A stretch of DNA of 64,000 nucleotides from Bhargavaea cecembensis (GTDB lineage Bacteria; Bacillota; Bacilli; Bacillales_A; Planococcaceae), in contig NZ_LQNT01000001.1 of NCBI RefSeq assembly GCF_001619585.1, forward strand, positions 1 through 64,000, read 5' to 3'. Numbering within the stretch: position 1 is the first letter of the stretch; each line of letters starts with the position of its first letter. The notes below the pieces were generated by a model that worked only from the letters and a program-made list of their open reading frames with translations, was not told the DNA's origin and searched no databases. The position numbers were made by a program, and so were the translations under genes. Shown here one piece after another: positions 17,530 through 25,648 of the stretch.

Positions 17530-18042
17530 TCACTTCTGCAGGCTCTTGTAATATTGGCCTTTCTCCGCGTACTCCTGCACGATGCGTTCCATGTCCCGGA
17601 TATCGTCATCATTCAGTTCACGGACCACTTTCGCCGGGGAGCCGAATGCAAGGGTGCGGGGCGGGATTTTCTTGCCTTGGGGGACCAGAGATCCGGCACC
17701 CACAAACGCACCTTCTCCGATTTCCGCTCCGTCAAGAATGATCGAGCCCATCCCGATCAGCGCGTTTTTCCGGATGGTGCAGCTGTGGAGGATGACGTTG
17801 TGGCCGACTGTCACTTCATCTTCGATGACGAGCGGATAGGCCGGACTCTGATGAAGCATGCACAAATCCTGGATATTCACTTTGCGGCCGATGCGTGTGG
17901 AGTTGACGTCACCTCGGATCACCGTGTTGAACCAGACGGATGACTCCGGGCCAATCTCAACATCTCCGGTTACTGTCACGTGGTCTGCAAGGAAAACGGA
18001 CTCGTCAATCTTCGGCTCGATGCCGTTAAACGGGTAAATCAT
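17530..18042 (-). CDS. ytoA: Gamma-carbonic-anhydrase-like hexapeptide protein YtoA
   Basis: The 170-residue left-handed beta-helix protein contains repeated hexapeptides (VTGDVEIGPESSVWFNTVIRGDV, IGRKVNIQD). Zinc-ligand histidines are in MLHQ and VGHNVILHSC. Members resemble gamma carbonic anhydrases and CaiE/PaaY; catalytic activity is not established for most. It starts at ATG 18042, divergent from ytpA, in the same pairing as in B. subtilis. The last third (IRDMERIVQEYAEKGQYY) is the usual C-terminal helix. Confidence 0.9.
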   Translation of the reverse strand: MIYPFNGIEPKIDESVFLADHVTVTGDVEIGPESSVWFNTVIRGDVNSTRIGRKVNIQDLCMLHQSPAYPLVIEDEVTVGHNVILHSCTIRKNALIGMGSIILDGAEIGEGAFVGAGSLVPQGKKIPPRTLAFGSPAKVVRELNDDDIRDMERIVQEYAEKGQYYKSLQK

Positions 18043-18161
18043 CGGAAAAACCTCTCTTCCATCAAAACTTGTAGTATCATAATCGTACTATAAAACCCGT
18101 TTCCGATGTTCCGGCAACGGGAAAAGAATTGAAACGGCAAGATTGGTAAGGAGGAACCGCC

Positions 18162-18953
18162 ATGTGGAAATGGGAAGCGGAGGGGAAGGCGACGGCTGCC
18201 GTCGTCCTGCTGCACAGTGCATATGAACATCACGGTCGCCATGCCTGGCTGATCGAGCGGTTCAGGACAGCCGGTATGCATGTCATTGCCGGAGACCTCC
18301 CCGGCCATGGAAAACAGGGCGCGGAAGTCCATGATGAAGGGTTTCATGAATACCGCAGATATGCAAAGGAACTGATCCGCACCGGCATGGCGGAAGACCT
18401 GCCCCTGTTCGTCTTGGGACACGGTCTGGGCGGGGTGTTGGCTGCAGATATGGCGAGAAATGACAGCCTGGCCTGCGCCGGACTTATTCTCACATCGCCT
18501 TGGTTCCGTCTGAAGCATCTTCCGCCAAGGATGAAAGGACCGCTTTCGGGACTCGGGAAAATCGCCGGCGGCATCAAGTTTAACCATCAGATCAGCGAAG
18601 ACATGCTGACAGGGAACCAAGACCCCGTGATGGCAGACTCGGAGAATCTGTATCATCCTGTCGCGACTGCCGCATGGTACCGTGAACTGAATTCATATAT
18701 CAAGGAAATCAGTGAATCCGTGCCGAAACCCGGGTCACCTCCGGTTCTGCTGCATGCTGCCGGACACGACGAGCTGGCAGATTCTGATGCCATGCATGCG
18801 TGGCTGACGATGAAGGGGCGGGAAGAGTTTCAGTACAAGCAGTGGAAAAATGCCCGTCATGATATTTTCCGCGAGCAGGAGCAGGAGGAAGTGTTCCTCT
18901 ACACCGAGTCATTCATCAGGGGGGTACTCCGCTCGCTTGGCTACATTGCCTGA
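18162..18953 (+). CDS. ytpA: YtpA-like alpha/beta hydrolase, nucleophile Ser replaced
   Basis: The 263-residue protein resembles the monoglyceride lipase/lysophospholipase group; B. subtilis YtpA is a phospholipase tied to bacilysocin formation. The fold is recognisable: LLHSAYEHHGRH, DLPGHGKQG and C-terminal GHDELADSDAM and NARHDIFRE, which would carry the acid and His. The nucleophile elbow, however, reads LGHGLGG: residue 88 is Gly (GGT) where GxSxG needs Ser. This differs by one base from AGT. The gene is otherwise intact with an AAGGAGG SD, so it is either catalytically dead or a recent mutant. Confidence 0.85.
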   Translation: MWKWEAEGKATAAVVLLHSAYEHHGRHAWLIERFRTAGMHVIAGDLPGHGKQGAEVHDEGFHEYRRYAKELIRTGMAEDLPLFVLGHGLGGVLAADMARNDSLACAGLILTSPWFRLKHLPPRMKGPLSGLGKIAGGIKFNHQISEDMLTGNQDPVMADSENLYHPVATAAWYRELNSYIKEISESVPKPGSPPVLLHAAGHDELADSDAMHAWLTMKGREEFQYKQWKNARHDIFREQEQEEVFLYTESFIRGVLRSLGYIA

Positions 18954-18973
18954 CAGCATGAGGGGGAAGGGGC

Positions 18974-19642
18974 ATGAAAGAAGCGGTGATGCAGATGGCT
19001 GTGAAGGGGATCATGGCCATCCTGCTTTTTGCGGTGGGCGACCCGGCTACAGGAACACTGGGTGTGAGGGATGAGCCTCTAACCCGGCAGGTATTTATGG
19101 TCGAAAATCCAGAAGGAGCGGGGACCGGTTTTCTGATTGAAGAGTCGGGACTCGTCCTGACCAACCAGCATGTCGTCGGAACAATTGCCGAACAGAAACT
19201 GACATCGCTCGGCGGGGAGGCGTTCACCGGGAAGGTGCTGGAGACGAATCGGCTACTTGATTTGGCTCTCCTGCAGATCCATGATTATCCCGGCGGCGAA
19301 CCGCTTAAGCTGTCCGGGCAGCGCGCAGAACGGATGGAGCCGGTCATGTCGGTAAGCTGGACAGATATGCATCCGTTCGTCATCAGGGAAGGGGTCATCC
19401 AGCAACTTCACGTGTCGGCTGGTTTCGACGGGAATGATGCAATGTTCAATGAGTTTATCATTTCAGATACTGACCTGGATCCAGGGATGAGCGGCAGTCC
19501 TGTCATTCGGCCGGAAACCGGAGAAGTCATTGGAATCAATACGGGGATCCATCCTTGGAGCACTTTATCATTTAGCGTACCGGTACTGGCGGTCGAGCGG
19601 GTGATCGAGCGTTGGATCAGAGACCATGCAGCTGAAACATGA
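18974..19642 (+). CDS. Secreted/membrane trypsin-like serine protease
   Basis: The 222-residue S1C/HtrA-like protease begins with a hydrophobic signal or anchor (about 5-27). The triad is visible: His in LTNQHVVG, Asp in NRLLDLALLQI, Ser in PGMSGSPV, with the substrate strand INTGIHPW after it. It has no PDZ domain and is shorter than HtrA/DegP. SD GGGGAAGGGG lies just before ATG 18974, 20 bp after ytpA, suggesting one transcript. The substrate is unknown; a cell-surface quality-control or processing role is inference. Confidence 0.8.
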   Translation: MKEAVMQMAVKGIMAILLFAVGDPATGTLGVRDEPLTRQVFMVENPEGAGTGFLIEESGLVLTNQHVVGTIAEQKLTSLGGEAFTGKVLETNRLLDLALLQIHDYPGGEPLKLSGQRAERMEPVMSVSWTDMHPFVIREGVIQQLHVSAGFDGNDAMFNEFIISDTDLDPGMSGSPVIRPETGEVIGINTGIHPWSTLSFSVPVLAVERVIERWIRDHAAET

Positions 19643-19717
19643 ACTGCTCTTTCGCCGTCCGTGTCTGTAACCATTCCGAACCGTAACCCGTCTGTTCCCT
19701 CAAGGAGTGGATGAGAC

Positions 19718-20152
19718 ATGGGCAAGATGATGGCTGCACTGCTTGCAGTGCTTTGTCTTTCGGCATGCAGTTTGGAATCCGCAGGCCCGCCGGAACAGGA
19801 TCTGCCGGAACTGACCGTGAAGCTTGACGGAGAAGTCGAAACGGCAGTCCACGGCAGCTATTGCTGGACGGAGGGCGGGACGTCGGCATGTGCGGATGCC
19901 TCCGGCAATCCGTTTGATTATGAACCGTTCTCCGGAATGATTTCTGCCCCGACTGGGACAAAAGTTGAACTGCTGTTTTCACTTCCGCCACAGTCTTCAC
20001 GCGTAAGCGTACAGCTGGAGGATGACCTGGATTCCTCGGTCTCATCTGGGCCGGTCAGGATTCCGGATGCGCCCGGCCGATACGGTTACACGGTATTTGC
20101 AGAGTGGCCCCAGGGAGATGTCAGCTATTTTTTCATCGTGGAGGCGGAGTAA
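19718..20152 (+). CDS. Predicted lipoprotein of unknown function
   Basis: The 144-residue product has a short signal peptide with lipobox LSAC (Cys17), so it should be lipid-anchored outside the membrane. The mature part has two Cys (CWTEGGTSACAD), which could form a disulfide, then a beta-rich domain ending in a strand-rich segment (GRYGYTVFAEWPQGDVSYFF). The pattern resembles small immunoglobulin-like or DUF-type lipoprotein domains, but I do not recognise the family. AAGGAGTGG precedes ATG 19718. It lies 75 bp behind the protease. Confidence 0.75.
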   Translation: MGKMMAALLAVLCLSACSLESAGPPEQDLPELTVKLDGEVETAVHGSYCWTEGGTSACADASGNPFDYEPFSGMISAPTGTKVELLFSLPPQSSRVSVQLEDDLDSSVSSGPVRIPDAPGRYGYTVFAEWPQGDVSYFFIVEAE

Positions 20153-20159
20153 GTCCCGG

Positions 20160-20184
20160 GTTGAGCATGGGTGTCAGTGGGTAT
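20160..20184 (+). promoter_or_regulatory. Sigma-B-type promoter of the 78-residue gene
   Basis: GTTGAG (20160-20165) and a perfect GGGTAT (20179-20184), spacing 13 bp, 39 bp before the GTG start. The -35 half matches GTTTAA at four of six positions. Confidence 0.5.
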
Positions 20185-20223
20185 AGTAAGGGCAGACTGA
20201 CCAACATCCAAGGAGGGACTCCA

Positions 20224-20460
20224 GTGACTGAACATAACAGCCGAACGCCCGAGCAGATGGCGAAGTCCTCTGCAGAAGCGATGAACAAAAGTCGCGAACA
20301 ACAGGAATTCATCTCCAGAAAGTCCGGCGGCACAATGGCCGGCCAGCCCGGCAGTGCCTACTCAGACAAGGCACGGAACACAGACCAGGTGGCCGCTACG
20401 GAATACACGGACGGAGACGGCGGATTCAACGAACGCGACAAACTTGAAACAGGTGAATGA
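20224..20460 (+). CDS. Small hydrophilic protein, likely stress-induced
   Basis: The 78-residue product is rich in Ser, Glu, Asn, Gln and Gly with no hydrophobic segment, the composition of small disordered general-stress proteins. The start is GTG 20224 with AAGGAGGG 6 bp upstream; any upstream ATG would run through the SD and has no ribosome site. It has its own sigma-B-type promoter and terminator. I do not recognise a family. Confidence 0.7.
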   Translation: MTEHNSRTPEQMAKSSAEAMNKSREQQEFISRKSGGTMAGQPGSAYSDKARNTDQVAATEYTDGDGGFNERDKLETGE

Positions 20461-20463
20461 AAG

Positions 20464-20499
20464 AAAGGACCGCGGCATTGCGCGGTCCTTCTTTTTTTG
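20464..20499 (+). terminator. Terminator after the small hydrophilic gene
   Basis: GGACCGCG-GCATTG-CGCGGTCC hairpin followed by T7. Confidence 0.88.
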
Positions 20500-20540
20500 A
20501 TTAGAATGGATGGATGCGAACAATGGAAGGAATGGATGCA

Positions 20541-22697
20541 ATGGACTTTTTCGAGCGCAAGCAGATGGAGACGGGAGTGTCGCTGAACGATGTGCAGAAG
20601 CAGGCTGTCTTGAAGACGGACGGCCCGCTGCTCGTGCTGGCATGCCCAGGCTCGGGAAAGACAACAACGATGATTATGAGGATCGGTTACATGATCGCGG
20701 AAAAGGGGATCGCCCCAACGCGCATCAAGCCGATCACCTTCAGCAAGGCCGCCGCAACGGATATGCGCGACCGATTTACGAAACTCTTTCCCGGACTGCA
20801 GCCGCCGGCTTTTTCGACGATCCATAGCCTGGCGCTGGATATTGTCCGCCGTCACCTCGACCATATGGGCATTGAATGGGCGCTAATTGAAGGTAAGACG
20901 GACCAGGTTCCGCCCAAACCGGTCCTTCTGAAACGGAGTTTCCGTGAAGTCACCGGGGAAGATCCGACGGAAGATGAACTGAAGTCGGTAGGGACATTTG
21001 CAAGCTTTGTGAAGAACCGGCTCATCCCCCAGGAAGAGTGGCCAGGTCTGAAGGGGCCCGTTGAAAGGGCAGGGGAGATCCTCCGGAAGTATGAGGCGCA
21101 TAAGAGGAGCGGGAGGAGGCTGCTGCTGCTTGATTTTGACGATATGCTGACGATTGCGGAAGAGGCGCTTCGAACAGATCCCGACCTTTGCATGAGAATG
21201 CAGGACCGCTTTGACTATGTCATCACCGATGAGAGCCAGGATACGTCGCTTGCCCAGCACAGGATTGTGGAACATCTGGTCCGGCGACACGGCAACCTTT
21301 GTGCCGTCGCCGATGACGACCAGTCCATCTATACTTGGCGAGGGGCGGCCCCGCAATACCTGCTGGATTTCCGGAATCACTATCCACAGGCCGATATTCT
21401 CATGATGGAGACGAATTACCGGTCATCCTCTGAAATCGTGCAGACGGCAGCCGGTTTCATCAAGCGGAACAAGGAGCGATACGAGAAGGGGATGAAGCCG
21501 GTTAACGCCAGTGCCGGCCCGGTCAACCTGAAGAGATTCCATGACCGTGATGAGCAAGTGCGTTATGTCATATACGAACTGCTGGCGATGGAGAATCCGG
21601 GAGAGGCCGCTGTCCTTTTCCGGAACAATTCGTCATCGACGGCTTTTGTCTCCGAACTGCACCGCCGGGGCATTCCTTTTTATATGAAGGATGCCGATGA
21701 CCGATTTTTCGACCACTGGGTCGTGGAAGATGTTCTGAATTTCATGAGGCTTGCCTATCTGCCGGAAAAGAGGGACCTGTTCGCAAGGGTAGCGCTGAAG
21801 ATGGAACTGTTCATCAGCCGCTCCGCAGTCGAAACGTTTGTCAGAAACGGTCCTGAAGGGAATGTCTTCGACGCTTTTGCAAGTTCTGTTCCCAACCTGT
21901 CCGATGACCAGCGGCGGAAACTCGCCGCCTATCGGTCGATCTACGACGGGCTTAAGGACCGGCGGCCGGCAGACATCATCCGGACGGTCCGGGAGAATCT
22001 CGGGTATGAGGCTTCCCTGAAAAGCCGCTCGGAAAAGTTCGGCTACCGCATCGATACGCTGACCGGCATGCTGGATACGCTCACCGTCATCGCGTCGCCG
22101 CTCCGGACAATGACCGCTTTTGCGGAAAAACTGGCTGAGCTGAAAAAAGCCGTATCGGAAGCCAAACGGACACCCCAGGAAGGTGCGGTCACGCTTTCGA
22201 CTTTCCATAGTTCCAAAGGGCTTGAATTCAAACAGGTATTCATGGTCGATCTGAATGAAGGCACCATCCCGGCTGCCGAGGACATAAAGGACCCGGATAT
22301 GATGGAAGAAGCCAGGAGACTGTTCTATGTCGGGATGACACGAGCCAAAGAGCGGCTCGAACTGATCAACTATTCCACGGATAACGGGAAAGAATTGACA
22401 GAGTCCCGCTTCATCAGCGAGGTGAGGGGACTTCAGGCGATCGGCCGCCCGGTTGGGGAAATACCGGAGACACCCCGAAAAACGGCACGGAAGCGGGCCG
22501 CAGCGATTCCCGACCCCGATGCGATTTCCGACAGCGGTGTACTGGCTCCGGGACTGAAGGTCCGCCATAAAGTGTTCGGCAACGGCTTGGTGGAGGAAAT
22601 CCGCGGGGAGCGGGTCCTCATCAGGTTCGCAAAGCAGGAAAAAGAGCTGGATCTCGGCATGTGCATCAGCAGGGGGCTGCTCGAAGAAAGGGGCTGA
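20541..22697 (+). CDS. UvrD/PcrA-family DNA helicase (YjcD-like)
   Basis: The 718-residue SF1A helicase shows motif I LACPGSGKTTT, Ia ITFSKAAA, II VITDESQDTS (DESQ), III DDDQSIYTWRGA, IV NYRSSSEI, V STFHSSKGLEF and VI LFYVGMTRAKERL. The C-terminus has a PcrA-like small domain (GLKVRHKVFGNGLVEEI), which in PcrA contacts RNA polymerase. ATG 20541 is preferred, as GGAAGG lies 10 bp upstream; ATGs at 20514, 20523 and 20532 are alternatives. It is shorter than PcrA and resembles B. subtilis YjcD. Two fluC genes follow without a gap. Confidence 0.88.
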   Translation: MDFFERKQMETGVSLNDVQKQAVLKTDGPLLVLACPGSGKTTTMIMRIGYMIAEKGIAPTRIKPITFSKAAATDMRDRFTKLFPGLQPPAFSTIHSLALDIVRRHLDHMGIEWALIEGKTDQVPPKPVLLKRSFREVTGEDPTEDELKSVGTFASFVKNRLIPQEEWPGLKGPVERAGEILRKYEAHKRSGRRLLLLDFDDMLTIAEEALRTDPDLCMRMQDRFDYVITDESQDTSLAQHRIVEHLVRRHGNLCAVADDDQSIYTWRGAAPQYLLDFRNHYPQADILMMETNYRSSSEIVQTAAGFIKRNKERYEKGMKPVNASAGPVNLKRFHDRDEQVRYVIYELLAMENPGEAAVLFRNNSSSTAFVSELHRRGIPFYMKDADDRFFDHWVVEDVLNFMRLAYLPEKRDLFARVALKMELFISRSAVETFVRNGPEGNVFDAFASSVPNLSDDQRRKLAAYRSIYDGLKDRRPADIIRTVRENLGYEASLKSRSEKFGYRIDTLTGMLDTLTVIASPLRTMTAFAEKLAELKKAVSEAKRTPQEGAVTLSTFHSSKGLEFKQVFMVDLNEGTIPAAEDIKDPDMMEEARRLFYVGMTRAKERLELINYSTDNGKELTESRFISEVRGLQAIGRPVGEIPETPRKTARKRAAAIPDPDAISDSGVLAPGLKVRHKVFGNGLVEEIRGERVLIRFAKQEKELDLGMCISRGLLEERG

Positions 22698-22702
22698 GAC
22701 GC

Positions 22703-23068
22703 TTGAAGGAATGGATGGCAGTCGGCCTGGCCGGAATGGCGGGCGCCGTTTCGAGAACGGCAATTTCACAGATGGTCGGGTATCCCGGAGGTTTTCCTTA
22801 TGGGACCCTTCTCGTGAATCTGTTGGGTGCTTTCCTCTTATGCGCGCTCATTGCGGCCGCACCTCTCCGGCAACAGTGGAAAGCCGCCGTACATACCGGG
22901 TTTCTGGGGTCGTTCACTACCTTTTCGGCACTCAGCGCGGAACTGTCACGGATGATTGCTGACGAACAGTGGGGGACTGCTTTCATTTATGTCCTGTTGT
23001 CGGTCGGCGGAGGTCTGCTTTCAGGTCTTGCGGGACAAAGGTTCGGGAAAGGAAGAGTGAAGCCATGA
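22703..23068 (+). CDS. fluC: Fluoride channel subunit FluC (1)
   Basis: The 121-residue membrane protein has four predicted helices and the family blocks YGTLLVNLLGAFLL and GFLGSFTTFSALS. FluC dimers export toxic fluoride. The start is most likely TTG 22703 (giving MKEWMAVGLAG), with AAAGGGG 9 bp upstream; ATG 22715 is the alternative. It begins 5 bp after the helicase stop and overlaps the second fluC by 4 bp (ATGA). No fluoride (crcB) riboswitch was found upstream. Confidence 0.92.
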   Translation: MKEWMAVGLAGMAGAVSRTAISQMVGYPGGFPYGTLLVNLLGAFLLCALIAAAPLRQQWKAAVHTGFLGSFTTFSALSAELSRMIADEQWGTAFIYVLLSVGGGLLSGLAGQRFGKGRVKP

Positions 23069-23421
23069 TCATCTTCTATTGGCTGTCTGTTGCTGCCGGC
23101 GGGTTAATCGGCGCAATCATTCGGTACCTGCTCAGCGCAAAGCTGAACCGGGAAGGAGGATTTCCAGCCGGTACGTTCGCCGTCAACATGGCCGGCGCTT
23201 TTCTTGCGGGTGTTTTTTCAGGACTGGCTGCCGGCAGTCCTGCACACGCATTTGTCATTTCCGGCTTAATGGGGGCGCTCACCACCTTTTCCACATGGGT
23301 TTCTGAAATCCTGTTGATGTGGCAGCAGGGAAGACGTATGGCTTCCGTTCTGTATGCCGTTTCCACGATTGTCCTGGGCATTGTTTTTTACATGATCCCT
23401 TATATATATGTAGGTGCGTGA
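23065..23421 (+). CDS. fluC: Fluoride channel subunit FluC (2)
   Basis: The 118-residue FluC/CrcB protein has four helices and blocks AGTFAVNMAGAFLAG and GLMGALTTFSTWVSE. The central TTFST stretch, which forms the phenylalanine/threonine ion track, is present. ATG 23065 overlaps the first fluC stop as ATGA, so the two are made in step and probably form the antiparallel (hetero)dimer known for paired FluC proteins. There is no obvious terminator before the catalase. Confidence 0.92.
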   Translation: MIIFYWLSVAAGGLIGAIIRYLLSAKLNREGGFPAGTFAVNMAGAFLAGVFSGLAAGSPAHAFVISGLMGALTTFSTWVSEILLMWQQGRRMASVLYAVSTIVLGIVFYMIPYIYVGA

Positions 23422-23439
23422 AATGTAAAAAATCATCCA

Positions 23440-23464
23440 GTTTATCTATTTTCTCCGGGGGAAG
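23440..23464 (+). promoter_or_regulatory. Sigma-B-type promoter of katE
   Basis: GTTTAT (23440-23445) and GGGAAG (23459-23464), spacing 13 bp, 36 bp before the catalase ATG. Each half has one mismatch to GTTTAA/GGGWAW. Confidence 0.6.
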
Positions 23465-23499
23465 AGTGAAACAGAGCATCCCAGATAAGGAGGATCATA

Positions 23500-25545
23500 A
23501 TGGATAAACAACAAGGAAAGCGGACCAGCAAGGATCTTCAACTCGACCAGTTCAGGACGGACGACCGGAACAAGAAACTCACGACCAACCAGGGGCTGAA
23601 AATGGCGGAGGACGAACATTCCCTCACTGCAGGTGACCGCGGGCCCACACTCATGGAGGATTTTCACTTCCGTGAGAAGATGACCCACTTCGACCATGAG
23701 CGGATTCCGGAACGTGTCGTCCATGCCAGGGGCTTCGGCATGCATGGTGAGTTCGAGGCATACGAGTCGATGGAAGACTATACGAAGGCGGCATTTCTCT
23801 CCGAGAAGGGGAAGAAGACTCCGGTCTTTGTCCGGATTTCAACGGTGGTGGGTCAGCGGGGTTCAACAGATATTCCCCGGGACGTCCGCGGATTCGCCGT
23901 GAAATTTTACACCGACGAAGGGAACTATGACCTGGTAGGCAACAACATGCCCATCTTCTTCATCCAGGACGGTATTAAATTCCCTGACCTGATTCACGCA
24001 ATCAAGCCGGAACCGCATAATGAGATTCCGCAGGCGGCCAGCGCCCATGATACGTTCTGGGATTTTGTTGCAAACAACCAGGAAACAGCGAATCAGGTCA
24101 TGTGGCTGATGAGCCCGCGCGCGCTCCCGAGAAGTTACAGCATGATGGAAGGGTTCAGCATCAACACCTACCGTTTCGTCAACGCGGAGGGCAAGGCACG
24201 GTTCGTGCGTTTCCACTGGAAGCCGGTGCTCGGTGTCCATTCCTTTGAATGGGACGAAGCACAGAAAGTAACCGGGAACGACCCTGACTTCAACCGCCGT
24301 GAACTATGGACGAATATTGAGATGGGCAATTACCCTCAATGGGAGCTCGGTGTCCAGATGATCGAAGAAGAGGATGAATTCAACTTTGACTTCGATATTC
24401 TCGATGCAACCAAGTTCTGGCCGGAAGAAGAGATTCCGGTCAAGATCATCGGCAAGATGACACTCAACCGCAACGTCGATAACTTCTTCGCCGAGACGGA
24501 ACAGGCGGCATTCCACCCGGGCCATGTCGTACCGGGCATCGATTTCTCAAATGACCCGCTCCTGCAGGCCCGTCTCTTCTCCTACACGGATACCCAACTG
24601 ATCAGACTTGGCGGGCCGAACTTCCATGAACTCCCGATTAACCGCTCTGTCTGTCCTTTCCACAACAATCAGAGGGACGGCTACGGCCGACAGACGATCA
24701 ATGTCGGAAAGGTCTCCTACCACAAAAACTCACTTGCCGACAACACCCCTTCACCTGCTTCCGAAGAAGAGGGCGGCTACGTCCACTATCAGGAAAAAGT
24801 AGAGGGCAAGAAGGTACGGGCACGGAGCGACTCATTCAAGGATCATTTTTCGCAGGCCCGGATGTTCTGGAACAGCCTGGCCGAGTTTGAGAGGCAGCAC
24901 ATCATCGATGCATTCAGCTTCGAGGTCGGCAAGGTGAAGGATCAGAATATCCGTCAGCAGGTCGTTGACATGTTCGCCAATGTCGACCAGGACATGGCGA
25001 CGGCCTTTGCCAAGAATGTCAACGCCAATCCGCCAAAAGTGAGCCATGTAAACTACGATAAGAAATCTCCTGCGGTCAGCATGGCGAACACCGTCAGGAA
25101 GCCACAGACCCGCCGTGCAGGAATCATTGTGGGAGAAGGCTTTGACGGCAGCAGCCTCGGAGAGGTGCTGGACAAGCTGAAGAAAGCCGGCATCACGGCT
25201 GACTTTATCAGCGAACGCCAGGGCACCATCGAAGGAAAGGACGGCTACAAGGCCGAGGCGAACCAGACGTTCACGACGAGCCATTCCGTTCTGTATGATG
25301 GCCTCATCATCGCGGGCGGAAAAGGTGAAAATGAATCGATGTTCACGATGAATGCTTCCGAGTTCATCAATGATACATTCAAGCACTACAAGACGATCGG
25401 GGTCACCGAAGGGGGCAAGGAACTGTTCGCTCAGACGATGGCACAAGAAGGACCGGGTGTCGTTTCGGATGGCGGACACGGGAACTTTGGTGACTCTCTG
25501 GTCGAGGCATTCGCCCAGTACAAACATTACGACCGGAAGTTCTAA
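23500..25545 (+). CDS. katE: Large-subunit haem catalase KatE
   Basis: The 681-residue clade 2 catalase breaks down hydrogen peroxide. The distal His75 (RVVHARGFG), distal Asn (VGNNMPIFF, about 148) and proximal haem Tyr362 (ARLFSYTDTQ) are all present. The C-terminal 160 residues form the flavodoxin/DJ-1-like domain found only in large catalases (begins RRAGIIVGEGFDG). AAGGAGG precedes ATG 23500. A sigma-B-type promoter upstream agrees with katE control in B. subtilis. Confidence 0.96.
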   Translation: MDKQQGKRTSKDLQLDQFRTDDRNKKLTTNQGLKMAEDEHSLTAGDRGPTLMEDFHFREKMTHFDHERIPERVVHARGFGMHGEFEAYESMEDYTKAAFLSEKGKKTPVFVRISTVVGQRGSTDIPRDVRGFAVKFYTDEGNYDLVGNNMPIFFIQDGIKFPDLIHAIKPEPHNEIPQAASAHDTFWDFVANNQETANQVMWLMSPRALPRSYSMMEGFSINTYRFVNAEGKARFVRFHWKPVLGVHSFEWDEAQKVTGNDPDFNRRELWTNIEMGNYPQWELGVQMIEEEDEFNFDFDILDATKFWPEEEIPVKIIGKMTLNRNVDNFFAETEQAAFHPGHVVPGIDFSNDPLLQARLFSYTDTQLIRLGGPNFHELPINRSVCPFHNNQRDGYGRQTINVGKVSYHKNSLADNTPSPASEEEGGYVHYQEKVEGKKVRARSDSFKDHFSQARMFWNSLAEFERQHIIDAFSFEVGKVKDQNIRQQVVDMFANVDQDMATAFAKNVNANPPKVSHVNYDKKSPAVSMANTVRKPQTRRAGIIVGEGFDGSSLGEVLDKLKKAGITADFISERQGTIEGKDGYKAEANQTFTTSHSVLYDGLIIAGGKGENESMFTMNASEFINDTFKHYKTIGVTEGGKELFAQTMAQEGPGVVSDGGHGNFGDSLVEAFAQYKHYDRKF

Positions 25546-25558
25546 AAGTGGTATGAAC

Positions 25559-25594
25559 AGCGAAGCGCGGCGCCAGAAAAGGGGCCGCGCTTCT
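25559..25594 (+). terminator. Hairpin after katE
   Basis: GAAGCGCGGC pairs with GCCGCGCTTC, followed by only a short T/C run, so termination is probably partial. Confidence 0.6.
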
Positions 25595-25596
25595 CG

Positions 25597-25625
25597 TTGT
25601 CTGTAATGGATCCGCCCGGTACAAT
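25597..25625 (+). promoter_or_regulatory. Promoter of the SNase-type nuclease gene
   Basis: TTGTCT (25597-25602) and TACAAT (25620-25625), spacing 17 bp, just 23 bp before ATG 25649. Confidence 0.65.
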
Positions 25626-25648
25626 CAGGCCGGAAGGAGAGTTAATCT

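Noticed and set aside
18069-18091. TAGTA-TCATAATCG-TACTA as a Fur/Zur/Per operator between ytoA and ytpA
   Set aside because: Arms are only 5 bp and the core does not match a Fur, Zur or PerR box well; the neighbouring genes give no metal link.
22661-22702. Upstream ATG (22661) as start of the first fluC
   Set aside because: It lies inside the helicase gene, has no SD and would add a basic non-family extension; TTG 22703 gives the normal MKEW-type start.
22600-22702. Fluoride (crcB) riboswitch before the fluC pair
   Set aside because: The sequence is helicase coding region and none of the conserved riboswitch core could be found.
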